From Synergistaceae bacterium (GTDB lineage: Bacteria > Synergistota > Synergistia > Synergistales > Aminobacteriaceae), in NCBI GenBank assembly GCA_017448375.1, contig JAFSLR010000248.1, forward strand, positions 1 to 5,476: DNA of 5,476 nt. Reading direction: 5' to 3'. Below are positions 1-5,476 of this stretch, in pieces (positions within the stretch are counted from its first letter, which is position 1; each line of letters begins with the position of its first letter). The notes beneath the pieces are model-generated. The model searched no databases. It had not been told where the DNA came from and saw nothing but the letters and a program-made list of their open reading frames with translations. The translations under genes were made by a program, and so were the position numbers.

Positions 1-42
1 AAAAACTACGCAGAGAAAATTTTTATGAGGCAGAGTAAATGA
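1..42 (+). CDS. 3' end of an upstream gene (partial, frame uncertain)
   Basis: Two of the three forward frames are open from the left edge and stop right at the next start codon. One reads KNYAEKIFMRQSK and ends at TGA 40-42, giving an ATGA overlap with the next gene. The other ends at TAA 36-38, directly abutting the ATG. Either arrangement is typical of translationally coupled genes in an operon, so an upstream co-transcribed gene is likely. The third frame stops at 26-28. The fragment is far too short to identify a product, and which of the two frames is used cannot be decided here. Confidence 0.35.
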   Translation, partial: KNYAEKIFMRQSK

Positions 43-1400
43 ACGTTATTATTTTATATCAACATCTTGTGCGTGAGTGGGACGCTTCGCAGAGACTCAG
101 GGCTTTGTATGAGGAAGCAGGAGACAACGCTATAGTGTGTTCGATTGACTTTGAGCGTGTAAAGGCATACAAATATGCGAAGAAGAATATTCCTGATGTT
201 ATTCTTGTTCCGTTTTTTGTTGATCATGAGCATGAAGAGTGGCTTTCAGCATTTATTGACCTTAACAGGGACGTAAAAATAATCAATCTGCATCAAGAAC
301 AAATAGGGAGCAAGTTTTCAGTAGGTTTAATGCTGCCGAGAACTCCTTTTACGAAAAACGGTTCATTCCATTTTGCATGGGGAGAGTATTTTAAGGCTCT
401 TTTGCTCTCATGCGGAGTGAAGGAAGAGAATATCATCATCACCGGCAATTCAAGAAACGATTTCAGGAACATCACACATACAGACAAAAAAGAATTGGCT
501 TCACATTATGGTCTGTCGCCGTCAAAGAAATGGATTCTTTTTGCAGAAAATCGTGGCTGGTATCTTGGCCGTAACAAAGAATATACAAAAAGGACTTTAG
601 CACCTAGGGGAATGACAGATGAACATTTTTACCGTGCTGTACGTGAGGAGAAAGAAAATCTTGATGCATTTGCAGATCAGATGCGCCTGCTGACGGAAGA
701 GTTCGGAAGGGAGTACGAGTTTATTTACCGCCCGCACCCCGGTACAGTCCTTCACTATGAGCTGCCGAAATGGGTTCATATTATCGCAGATCGTCCAATT
801 TATGACTGGATAGCGTGCTGTGATCTTTTCCTCACATGCGAGAGTACCTCAATTTTCGAGGCCGAAATGATGGGCAAGCCCTGCGCATTTGTTCCAAGTA
901 TCAATATTCCAGATGATGACAACAAGATGGCCGGAGTCTGGGATTATCCCCGGCTTGACAGAATAACGGAAATAACCGACAGCCTTATAGAGCGGATAAG
1001 AAGCGAGAACGAGTCGAGAGGCACTATTTATACGCGCTATCTTGGTGAAGTTGACGGCAACGCTGCATCAAGGATAGTTGCAGCAAGCAGGGCAGTACGT
1101 GATATAGCTGTTGATGAGGCTGACAAAGTTTACTCACATGCAACACCTAAGCAACTTCTAAGACAGTTCCTCTACGAGAAAGCTACGTGGGTTACGACAA
1201 AGACAGGGCTTCTTGACAGGCTAAAATTTCCGAGTTCGGCTTATGCTGAGAAAAGAGATATTCCTTATTCCCCAGAAAATGCGTGGATAAGTAGAATTAC
1301 GTACAACGGGGGGGGGGGTCAATTAAGATTTAGGCTCAAGCCCAGAGTATATATTTCCCGGCAATACTTTGAAACATCAGCTTCTTCTTTGGCTGCGTAA
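39..1400 (+). CDS. Surface-carbohydrate biosynthesis protein, GT-B / CDP-glycerol transferase-like
   Basis: This 453-residue protein is probably cytoplasmic or peripheral at the inner membrane; no signal peptide or membrane span is visible. The sequence shows GNSRND at 136-141, resembling the GNxRxD signature of surface-carbohydrate biosynthesis proteins. RPHPGT at 231-236 is followed by CESTSIFEAEMMGKP at 267-281, the His-Pro and Glu-rich nucleotide-sugar or CDP-alcohol site of GT-B enzymes such as the CDP-glycerol glycerophosphotransferase (TagF-like) group. From this I infer a transferase acting on a surface polysaccharide; donor and acceptor are unknown. The ATG at 39 is preceded by GAGG at 27-30 with suitable spacing, and it abuts or overlaps the upstream stop. 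Residues 424-427 are four glycines encoded by an 11-G run. The last 26 residues (QLRFRLKP to the end) exist only in the present repeat frame and look basic and low in family character. The stop lies 17 bases before the next start, so co-translation is likely. Confidence 0.88.
   Translation: MNVIILYQHLVREWDASQRLRALYEEAGDNAIVCSIDFERVKAYKYAKKNIPDVILVPFFVDHEHEEWLSAFIDLNRDVKIINLHQEQIGSKFSVGLMLPRTPFTKNGSFHFAWGEYFKALLLSCGVKEENIIITGNSRNDFRNITHTDKKELASHYGLSPSKKWILFAENRGWYLGRNKEYTKRTLAPRGMTDEHFYRAVREEKENLDAFADQMRLLTEEFGREYEFIYRPHPGTVLHYELPKWVHIIADRPIYDWIACCDLFLTCESTSIFEAEMMGKPCAFVPSINIPDDDNKMAGVWDYPRLDRITEITDSLIERIRSENESRGTIYTRYLGEVDGNAASRIVAASRAVRDIAVDEADKVYSHATPKQLLRQFLYEKATWVTTKTGLLDRLKFPSSAYAEKRDIPYSPENAWISRITYNGGGGQLRFRLKPRVYISRQYFETSASSLAA
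1308..1318 (+). repeat. Poly-G tract (G11), candidate phase-variation repeat
   Basis: Eleven consecutive G residues lie inside the 3' part of the preceding gene (codons 424-427). With 11 G (or 8 or 14) the frame continues to TAA 1398-1400 and gives 453 residues. Loss of one G brings in the stop TAA at 1324-1326 (428 residues). Gain of one G, or loss of two, brings in TAG at 1331-1333 (431 or 430 residues). Long homopolymeric G tracts in surface-glycan genes are a known substrate of slipped-strand mispairing, as in Campylobacter and Helicobacter. Variability here is inferred, not seen. Confidence 0.8.
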
Positions 1401-1404
1401 CATT

Positions 1405-1411
1405 GGGGAGG
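1405..1411 (+). promoter_or_regulatory. Ribosome binding site fixing the start of the GT52-like gene
   Basis: GGGGAGG is a strong Shine-Dalgarno sequence with 6 bases between it and ATG 1418. It overlaps the upstream in-frame TTG at 1403, so that TTG cannot sensibly be the start. The site decides for ATG 1418 and a 366-residue protein. Confidence 0.8.
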
Positions 1412-1417
1412 AAGCTG

Positions 1418-2518
1418 ATGAAAGAATTATATATTTGCGATACTCCTTACCAGATTATGAACGTTTTGAATATGGTATATCATAAGCAGGATGACGCAGA
1501 AAGAGTATTATTTGTTGAAAACAACTTTAGGACGGCAGAACATCTTGTGAAAAAAATAGAAGAAACTCAAATGTTCAGTAGCGTTTGTCTTTTACGAAAG
1601 AATAAGAATAGGCTTATATCACGCGGAATTATACGTTACAGCAGAGCTATGTTTGATTTTCTTACACCTAAGCTGTTCATGAAAGCTAGACTAAAAGATT
1701 ACCCATATGTAGCAGAAGAATTGCTCGCAAAGAAATTCGATACAGTCTATATAGGTTGTTTTACTCCTACTACTGCGTCAATGATAAAGCTGAATCCAAA
1801 TGCTGAAACCGTGCTTTATGATGATGGAACAGGAAGCTACTTCGGTAATCTAATAACGAGAAGCGGAGGACTTCTGAATCTCATTTTCTGCAGAGTCTTC
1901 CATGTCGGGGCGTATGCGTGTAAACCATCTAAACTTCTTGTGAATAACGTCAGCATGTGCAAGAATACGACAGTTCCAAAAGACAGAATTTTTCCGCTCC
2001 CAAAACTGGATAATGATTTTATTGATTTTTGCAAAAATATTTTCGATGTTGACAGGAAAAAAAGAAATTCTGTGTTCTGGTTTTCACAGCCTATTATTGC
2101 TGTGTCTGGAGCAGAGGAAGCAAGAGAAGATATGCGGTCTTGTCTCCTTCCTTACAGGGACAAAATAACAGTGAGAATACACCCACGCGACCTTGATGGT
2201 GAGTTTTACCGGGATTTCACGTTGGATTACGGCCGCGATATGTGGGAGCTTTCAGTATTGAATGAAAGGGAGAATGAAGACAGCCTAATTCTTATAGCAG
2301 GTTATTCAACCGCACAGATAACACCGAAACTTTTGTTCGATATGGAACCTGTACTCATATTCACTCATCACTTCAACAGAAAAGAAAAGGAAGAACAGCG
2401 CAAAGATATAGACCAAAGAATCGAAGACCTTCGGAAAAGTTACAGGAATCCCGAAAAGATATATAATCCCAAAACAGCCGAAGAATTATCGGTTATTCTG
2501 CAAAAATTAATCTTATAG
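1418..2518 (+). CDS. GT52-like (sialyltransferase-type) glycosyltransferase, candidate nonulosonate transferase
   Basis: This 366-residue protein would transfer a CMP-activated nine-carbon sugar to a surface glycan or protein acceptor. The N terminus carries CDTPYQ at 7-12, the opening strand and loop common in GT52 and polysialyltransferase-type proteins. The three signatures described for bacterial sialyltransferases are all present in order: D-D-G at 135-137, H-P at 255-256 (in RIHPRD) and S-T at 297-298 (in GYST). No signal peptide or membrane helix is evident, which fits a cytoplasmic or peripheral enzyme. The next gene encodes a CMP-sugar synthetase, so the likely donor is CMP-pseudaminic acid, but this is inference from motifs and context; sialic or legionaminic acid remain possible. 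The gene is visibly AT-rich compared with the pse genes to its right. Its stop TAG is embedded in the Shine-Dalgarno sequence of the next gene. Confidence 0.85.
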   Translation: MKELYICDTPYQIMNVLNMVYHKQDDAERVLFVENNFRTAEHLVKKIEETQMFSSVCLLRKNKNRLISRGIIRYSRAMFDFLTPKLFMKARLKDYPYVAEELLAKKFDTVYIGCFTPTTASMIKLNPNAETVLYDDGTGSYFGNLITRSGGLLNLIFCRVFHVGAYACKPSKLLVNNVSMCKNTTVPKDRIFPLPKLDNDFIDFCKNIFDVDRKKRNSVFWFSQPIIAVSGAEEAREDMRSCLLPYRDKITVRIHPRDLDGEFYRDFTLDYGRDMWELSVLNERENEDSLILIAGYSTAQITPKLLFDMEPVLIFTHHFNRKEKEEQRKDIDQRIEDLRKSYRNPEKIYNPKTAEELSVILQKLIL

Positions 2519-2522
2519 GAGG
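2517..2522 (+). promoter_or_regulatory. Ribosome binding site overlapping a stop codon
   Basis: AGGAGG is a near-perfect Shine-Dalgarno sequence sharing two bases with the TAG stop of the transferase gene. Eleven bases separate it from ATG 2534, slightly long but workable. The overlap implies that ribosomes finishing the transferase are placed directly at the pseF start region, so the two genes should be co-translated. Confidence 0.65.
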
Positions 2523-2533
2523 CCACAAAACTT

Positions 2534-3223
2534 ATGTCCTGTCTTTGCATTATCACCGCACGCGGAGGAAGCAAAAGAATCCCCCGAAAGAACATCAAAG
2601 ACTTTCTCGGAAAACCTATCATCGCTTACTCAATCTCAGCAGCTCTTGAGGCCGGAATATTCGATGAAGTTATGGTTTCAACTGACGACCCCGAAATCGC
2701 AGACGTTTCCCGGAAATTCGGCGCAAAAATCCCCTTTATGCGCTCGGAATTTGCCTCAAGCGATTACGCCTCAACACGCGATGTTCTTCTCGAAGTCCTC
2801 AGAGAATACGATAAACTCGGCAGAACATTCGACTTCTTCTCCTGCATTTACCCCACAGCACCTTTCGTTACTCCCGAAAAGCTCAGGAATGCGTTCTCAC
2901 TCCTCAAAGACAGCAGCGCAGACGAAATTACCCCCGTAATACAGTTCAGCTATCCTCCTCAGCGCGCTTTCGTCATCAAGGACGGCGGATTACTCTACCA
3001 GTACCCCGAATACGAATCCTCACGAAGCCAGGACTTAGAGCCAATCTATCATGACTGCGGGCAGTTCTACTTCTACAGGACGGACATTTATCGCGGACTC
3101 TCAAAAGGAACTGGAAAACGTCTTCCATTAATCATGCCGGAAGAAGAAACTCAAGACATCGACAACTTTTCAGACTGGGCAATCGCCGAAATAAAATACC
3201 GCAGATTCATTCTCAAAGAGTAA
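2534..3223 (+). CDS. pseF: CMP-pseudaminic acid synthetase (acylneuraminate cytidylyltransferase family)
   Basis: The enzyme activates pseudaminic acid with CTP to give CMP-Pse and pyrophosphate, the last cytoplasmic step before transfer. The 229-residue length is normal for the short, single-domain form. The CTP-binding loop TARGGSKRIPRKN lies at 8-20. STDD at 49-52 and YPTAP at 106-110 are typical family elements. TQDIDNFSDW at 206-215 holds the metal-binding D-x-D region near the C terminus. PPQRAF (141-146) and SRSQDLEP followed by YHD (163-174) are features I associate with PseF rather than NeuA, which favours pseudaminic over sialic acid; pseB and pseC just downstream agree with this. 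It follows the GT52-like transferase by 15 bases and starts at ATG 2534 after a strong ribosome binding site. Substrate choice between Pse and a close isomer is still an inference. Confidence 0.9.
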   Translation: MSCLCIITARGGSKRIPRKNIKDFLGKPIIAYSISAALEAGIFDEVMVSTDDPEIADVSRKFGAKIPFMRSEFASSDYASTRDVLLEVLREYDKLGRTFDFFSCIYPTAPFVTPEKLRNAFSLLKDSSADEITPVIQFSYPPQRAFVIKDGGLLYQYPEYESSRSQDLEPIYHDCGQFYFYRTDIYRGLSKGTGKRLPLIMPEEETQDIDNFSDWAIAEIKYRRFILKE

Positions 3224-3238
3224 CAAAAAATTTTGCAG

Positions 3239-3267
3239 TTGCCTTATACTTTGGCTTAGGCTAAACT
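3239..3267 (+). promoter_or_regulatory. Possible sigma70-type promoter for pseB-pseC (weak)
   Basis: TTGCCT at 3239-3244 and TAAACT at 3262-3267 are separated by 17 bases, each matching four of six consensus positions. They lie in the only long gap of the window, upstream of pseB. The match is modest, the gap is AT-rich so chance hits are expected, and the genes could equally be read from an upstream promoter. Confidence 0.25.
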
Positions 3268-3276
3268 TTTATACTT
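3244..3276 (+). repeat. Direct repeat TTATACTT, two copies 25 bases apart
   Basis: Identical 8-base copies sit at 3244-3251 and 3269-3276 in the pseF-pseB gap. The start-to-start distance of 25 bases is not a close multiple of one helical turn. They may be binding sites or chance matches in AT-rich sequence; no known operator is recognised. Confidence 0.25.
3250..3270 (+). terminator. Weak hairpin followed by T4 (possible attenuator or leaky terminator)
   Basis: In RNA, UUUGGC (3250-3255) can pair with GCUAAA (3260-3265) around a UUAG loop. The 6-bp stem includes one G-U pair and is followed by C and four U (3267-3270). Only two pairs are G-C, so this is much weaker than a normal intrinsic terminator. 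It overlaps the possible promoter, and both cannot be assigned with confidence. Confidence 0.2.
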
Positions 3277-3292
3277 AATACAATATTTTTAC

Positions 3293-3299
3293 GGAGAGG
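3293..3299 (+). promoter_or_regulatory. Ribosome binding site of pseB
   Basis: GGAGAGG lies 5 bases before ATG 3305. It supports that ATG as the start; the SDR nucleotide-binding strand begins immediately after it, as expected for PseB. Confidence 0.7.
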
Positions 3300-3304
3300 C
3301 TTTT

Positions 3305-4303
3305 ATGCTTAACAACAAAACTATTCTCATTACCGGCGGAACTGGATCATTCGGACATCATTTCGTTGATTATGTTCTTTCACACTATCAGCCCAAGAAA
3401 ATAATCATATATTCCCGCGACGAGTTCAAGCAGTTCAACATGCAGAATGCCTACAAGGAATACGGGAAAATTCTCCGCTTCTTCATCGGCGATGTCAGGG
3501 ACAAAGACAGACTCTCACGCGCACTTCAGGGAGTCGATTACGTCATTCACGCGGCTGCGCTCAAACAGGTCCCGGCCTGCGAGTACAACCCAATCGAAGC
3601 CATTAAAACCAACATTAACGGCGCGTGCAACGTCATAGATGCCTGTCTCGACAAAGGTGTTAAGAAGGTAATAGCACTCAGCACCGACAAATCAGTGAGT
3701 CCCATTAACCTTTACGGCTCAACTAAAATGGTTAGCGACAAACTTTTCGCAGCCTCTAACGCTTACTCAGGCACAAGCGGTACAAGATTCGCTGTCGTCC
3801 GTTACGGGAATGTCGCGGGTAGCAGAGGCTCAGTCATTCCATTCTTCCAGAATATCATCGATAACGGCGGGAAATCACTTCCCATTACCGACTACAATAT
3901 GACGCGCTTCTGGATAAGCCTTGAAGAGGGCGTTAAACTCGTCATTAAGGCACTTGAAGAGGCCCACGGCGGGGAAACTTTCATATCACGCATTCCTTCT
4001 TTCAGGATTACGGATCTCGCTCAGGCCATGTTACCCGGCTGTGATATGCCCGAAGTCGGAATCAGGGAAGGCGAAAAGCTCCACGAAGTCATGATACCCG
4101 CTGAAGATTCCGCAAGAACATACGAGTACGAAAAGCACTACATCATTTACCCCAATTATACGTGGTGGGAGTCAGCGTCAGTAATTCCAGGCGGAAAACT
4201 CGTAGAGCCCGGATTCATTTACAGCTCAGGGACAAACAAAGAATGGCTCACAGTTGAGGACATCAAAGCCAAATTGAAGACAGACATTGAAAGGCACGAT
4301 TAA
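3305..4303 (+). CDS. pseB: UDP-N-acetylglucosamine 4,6-dehydratase (inverting)
   Basis: PseB/FlaA1 converts UDP-GlcNAc to UDP-2-acetamido-2,6-dideoxy-L-arabino-hexos-4-ulose, the first step of pseudaminic acid synthesis in the cytoplasm, with bound NADP. The 332 residues are the usual length of the soluble, single-domain form; no membrane helices are present, unlike the large PglF/FlaA1-like membrane dehydratases. The Rossmann motif is ITGGTGSFG at 9-17. The catalytic set is intact: D128-K129 inside STDK, then Y137 and K141 in YGSTK. SRDE at 37-40, HAAALKQVP at 82-90 and REGEKLHEVM at 254-263 are family hallmarks. The gene follows an 81-base gap and precedes pseC by two bases, so the two enzymes are made together and PseC takes the PseB product. 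RmlB-type retaining enzymes and capsule CapE-type dehydratases are the alternatives, but the PseC neighbour argues strongly for PseB. Confidence 0.95.
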   Translation: MLNNKTILITGGTGSFGHHFVDYVLSHYQPKKIIIYSRDEFKQFNMQNAYKEYGKILRFFIGDVRDKDRLSRALQGVDYVIHAAALKQVPACEYNPIEAIKTNINGACNVIDACLDKGVKKVIALSTDKSVSPINLYGSTKMVSDKLFAASNAYSGTSGTRFAVVRYGNVAGSRGSVIPFFQNIIDNGGKSLPITDYNMTRFWISLEEGVKLVIKALEEAHGGETFISRIPSFRITDLAQAMLPGCDMPEVGIREGEKLHEVMIPAEDSARTYEYEKHYIIYPNYTWWESASVIPGGKLVEPGFIYSSGTNKEWLTVEDIKAKLKTDIERHD

Positions 4304-4305
4304 TT

Positions 4306-5476
4306 ATGGAGAAATTAGCGGTTGAAGGCGGGACTCCCGTTCGTAACAAGAAAATATTTTACGGCCGTCAGTGGATTGATGAGTCGGACATTGAAGCAGT
4401 TGCGGAGACTCTGAGGTCTGATTTCATCACTTGCGGGCCTAAAGTTGACGGGTTCGAGAAATGCCTCACTGATTACACAGGGGCAAAATACGCTGCGGCT
4501 GTCAGCAACGGTACGGCGGCTCTTCACTGCGCTTGCATTGCTGCGGGAATCGGCGCGGGCGATGAGGTCATAACGACTCCCTTAACGTTTGCAGCTTCAG
4601 CTAACTGTGCGCTTTATTGCGGGGGACGGCCTGTTTTCGCTGACGTAAACCCCGAAACCTACAACATTAACCCCGAAAGCATACGGGCGAATATCACCGA
4701 ACGTACAAAGGCTGTTGTAGCGGTTGATTTTACGGGGCAGGCTGTCGAGAATGACGAGATACGGAAAATTTGCTCCGATACCGGTCTGATATTCATTGAG
4801 GACGCAGCTCACGCAATCGCCACGAAATATAACGGGAAACAAGTTGGCAGTCTCGCTGATATGACGTGCTTCTCGTTTCACCCAGTGAAAACAGTAACAG
4901 GCGGTGAAGGCGGAGCAATAGCAACAAATAGTGAGGACTTCTACAGGAAATTGATTCTTGCGCGCTCTCACGGAATCACACACGATGAGTCAATGATGGA
5001 AGGCGCACCCCATGAAGGCCCTTGGTACTATGAGCAAGTCAGCTTAGGATACAATTACAGGCTTACGGATTTTCAGTCAGCACTCCTAATCAGCCAGATG
5101 AAGAAACTCGACGAATTTTCAGCAAGACGGAAAGAAATCGTAAGACGCTACAATGAAGCCTTCAGCAAGATTCCAGAAATAATAGTGCAGAAAGAAATTC
5201 CCCAGTCCGACACTTGCAGACACCTTTACATAATCCGTCTCAATCTTGACATTCTGAGATGTACGCGCCGTGAATTTTTTGACGCGATGTCAGCCGAAAA
5301 TGTACAGTGCCAGATTCATTACGTCCCTGTCTACTGGTTCCCGTACTATCAGCACTTAGGCTACAAAATGGGATTATGCCCTAACGCTGAGGAAATCTAC
5401 AAGGGAATAATGAGCATTCCACTTTACCCGAAAATGACGGATGATGATGTTGATGATGTGATTCACGCGGTAAAGA
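4306..5476 (+). CDS. pseC: UDP-4-amino-4,6-dideoxy-N-acetyl-beta-L-altrosamine transaminase (3' end cut by window)
   Basis: PseC is a PLP-dependent DegT/DnrJ/EryC1-family aminotransferase. It aminates C4 of the PseB product, using glutamate as amino donor. The frame is open from ATG 4306 to the window edge (390 codons plus one base) with no stop. SNGTAAL begins at 67 (PLP phosphate site), IEDAAHA carries D166 that pairs with the PLP ring nitrogen, and SFHPVKTVTGGEGG carries the Schiff-base lysine K195. YGRQWIDESD near residue 19 and SDFITCGP near 38 are typical PseC entry motifs. The last visible stretch, MTDDDVDDVIHAVK, matches the terminal helix of the family, so only a few residues should be missing. 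ATG 4306 is two bases after the pseB stop; a modest GAAAGG at 4289-4294, inside pseB, could serve as ribosome binding site. Other DegT sugar aminotransferases are less likely given the neighbour. Confidence 0.94.
   Translation, partial: MEKLAVEGGTPVRNKKIFYGRQWIDESDIEAVAETLRSDFITCGPKVDGFEKCLTDYTGAKYAAAVSNGTAALHCACIAAGIGAGDEVITTPLTFAASANCALYCGGRPVFADVNPETYNINPESIRANITERTKAVVAVDFTGQAVENDEIRKICSDTGLIFIEDAAHAIATKYNGKQVGSLADMTCFSFHPVKTVTGGEGGAIATNSEDFYRKLILARSHGITHDESMMEGAPHEGPWYYEQVSLGYNYRLTDFQSALLISQMKKLDEFSARRKEIVRRYNEAFSKIPEIIVQKEIPQSDTCRHLYIIRLNLDILRCTRREFFDAMSAENVQCQIHYVPVYWFPYYQHLGYKMGLCPNAEEIYKGIMSIPLYPKMTDDDVDDVIHAVK

Noticed and set aside
1308..1318. G-quadruplex
   Set aside because: A single uninterrupted run without further G tracts nearby does not form the usual four-tract intramolecular motif; a slippage repeat explains it better.
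1403..1417. TTG at 1403 as the start of the GT52-like gene
   Set aside because: It falls within the Shine-Dalgarno sequence GGGGAGG that serves ATG 1418, and the family N terminus begins right after that ATG.
2646..2939. 97-residue plus-strand open frame inside pseF
   Set aside because: It is an out-of-frame shadow of a clearly conserved cytidylyltransferase and its product is low-complexity Ser/Pro/Thr-rich.
2534..3223. Assignment as NeuA (CMP-sialic acid synthetase)
   Set aside because: PPQRAF, SRSQDLEP-x-YHD and the pseB-pseC neighbours fit PseF better; no sialic acid synthesis genes are visible.
3251..3275. Promoter formed by TTGGCT (3251-3256) and TATACT (3270-3275)
   Set aside because: The spacer is only 13 bases, too short for a sigma70 promoter despite good hexamers.
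4597..4983. 128-residue open frame on the minus strand
   Set aside because: It lies wholly inside pseC, whose plus-strand frame shows all PLP-enzyme motifs; the antisense product has no recognisable features.
1..5476. CRISPR array, tRNA, rRNA, insertion sequence or attachment site
   Set aside because: No regularly spaced repeats, RNA gene signatures, transposase or integrase coding sequence or terminal inverted repeats were seen; the window is almost entirely coding.

Overview
The window is one strand-consistent block of surface-glycan genes, all on the + strand and tightly packed. It reads as part of a nonulosonate (most likely pseudaminic acid) locus with its transferases. The organism cannot be named from this sequence. 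The gene set (PseB, PseC and PseF types plus a GT52-like transferase) suits a bacterium that decorates flagellin, lipooligosaccharide or capsule with pseudaminic acid. Base composition is mixed: fairly AT-rich on the left and more GC-rich on the right.

Layout: (1) positions 1-42 hold the probable last codons of an upstream gene. (2) 39-1400 encodes a 453-residue surface-carbohydrate biosynthesis protein with a GT-B/CDP-glycerol-transferase-like C-terminal half. Close to its 3' end lies an uninterrupted run of 11 G (1308-1318). (3) 1418-2518 encodes a 366-residue glycosyltransferase with the D-D-G, H-P and S-T motifs of bacterial sialyltransferase-type enzymes. (4) 2534-3223 encodes a CMP-nonulosonate synthetase that matches PseF best. 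(5) 3224-3304 is the only sizeable non-coding gap; it holds weak promoter-like, hairpin and direct-repeat signals. (6) 3305-4303 encodes PseB, an SDR dehydratase with an intact active site. (7) 4306-5476 encodes PseC, a PLP aminotransferase that runs off the right edge with probably only a few residues missing.

How they fit together: PseB and PseC carry out the first two steps from UDP-GlcNAc towards pseudaminic acid, and PseF activates the finished sugar as CMP-Pse. The GT52-like protein is the obvious candidate to transfer it to an acceptor. The intermediate enzymes (PseH, PseG, PseI) are not in the window and would be expected just outside it.

The standout observation is the G11 tract. 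It has the form of a slipped-strand phase-variation (contingency) repeat. It sits after the recognisable catalytic motifs, so length changes would swap the C-terminal tail, and move the stop codon relative to the next gene, rather than destroy the whole protein.
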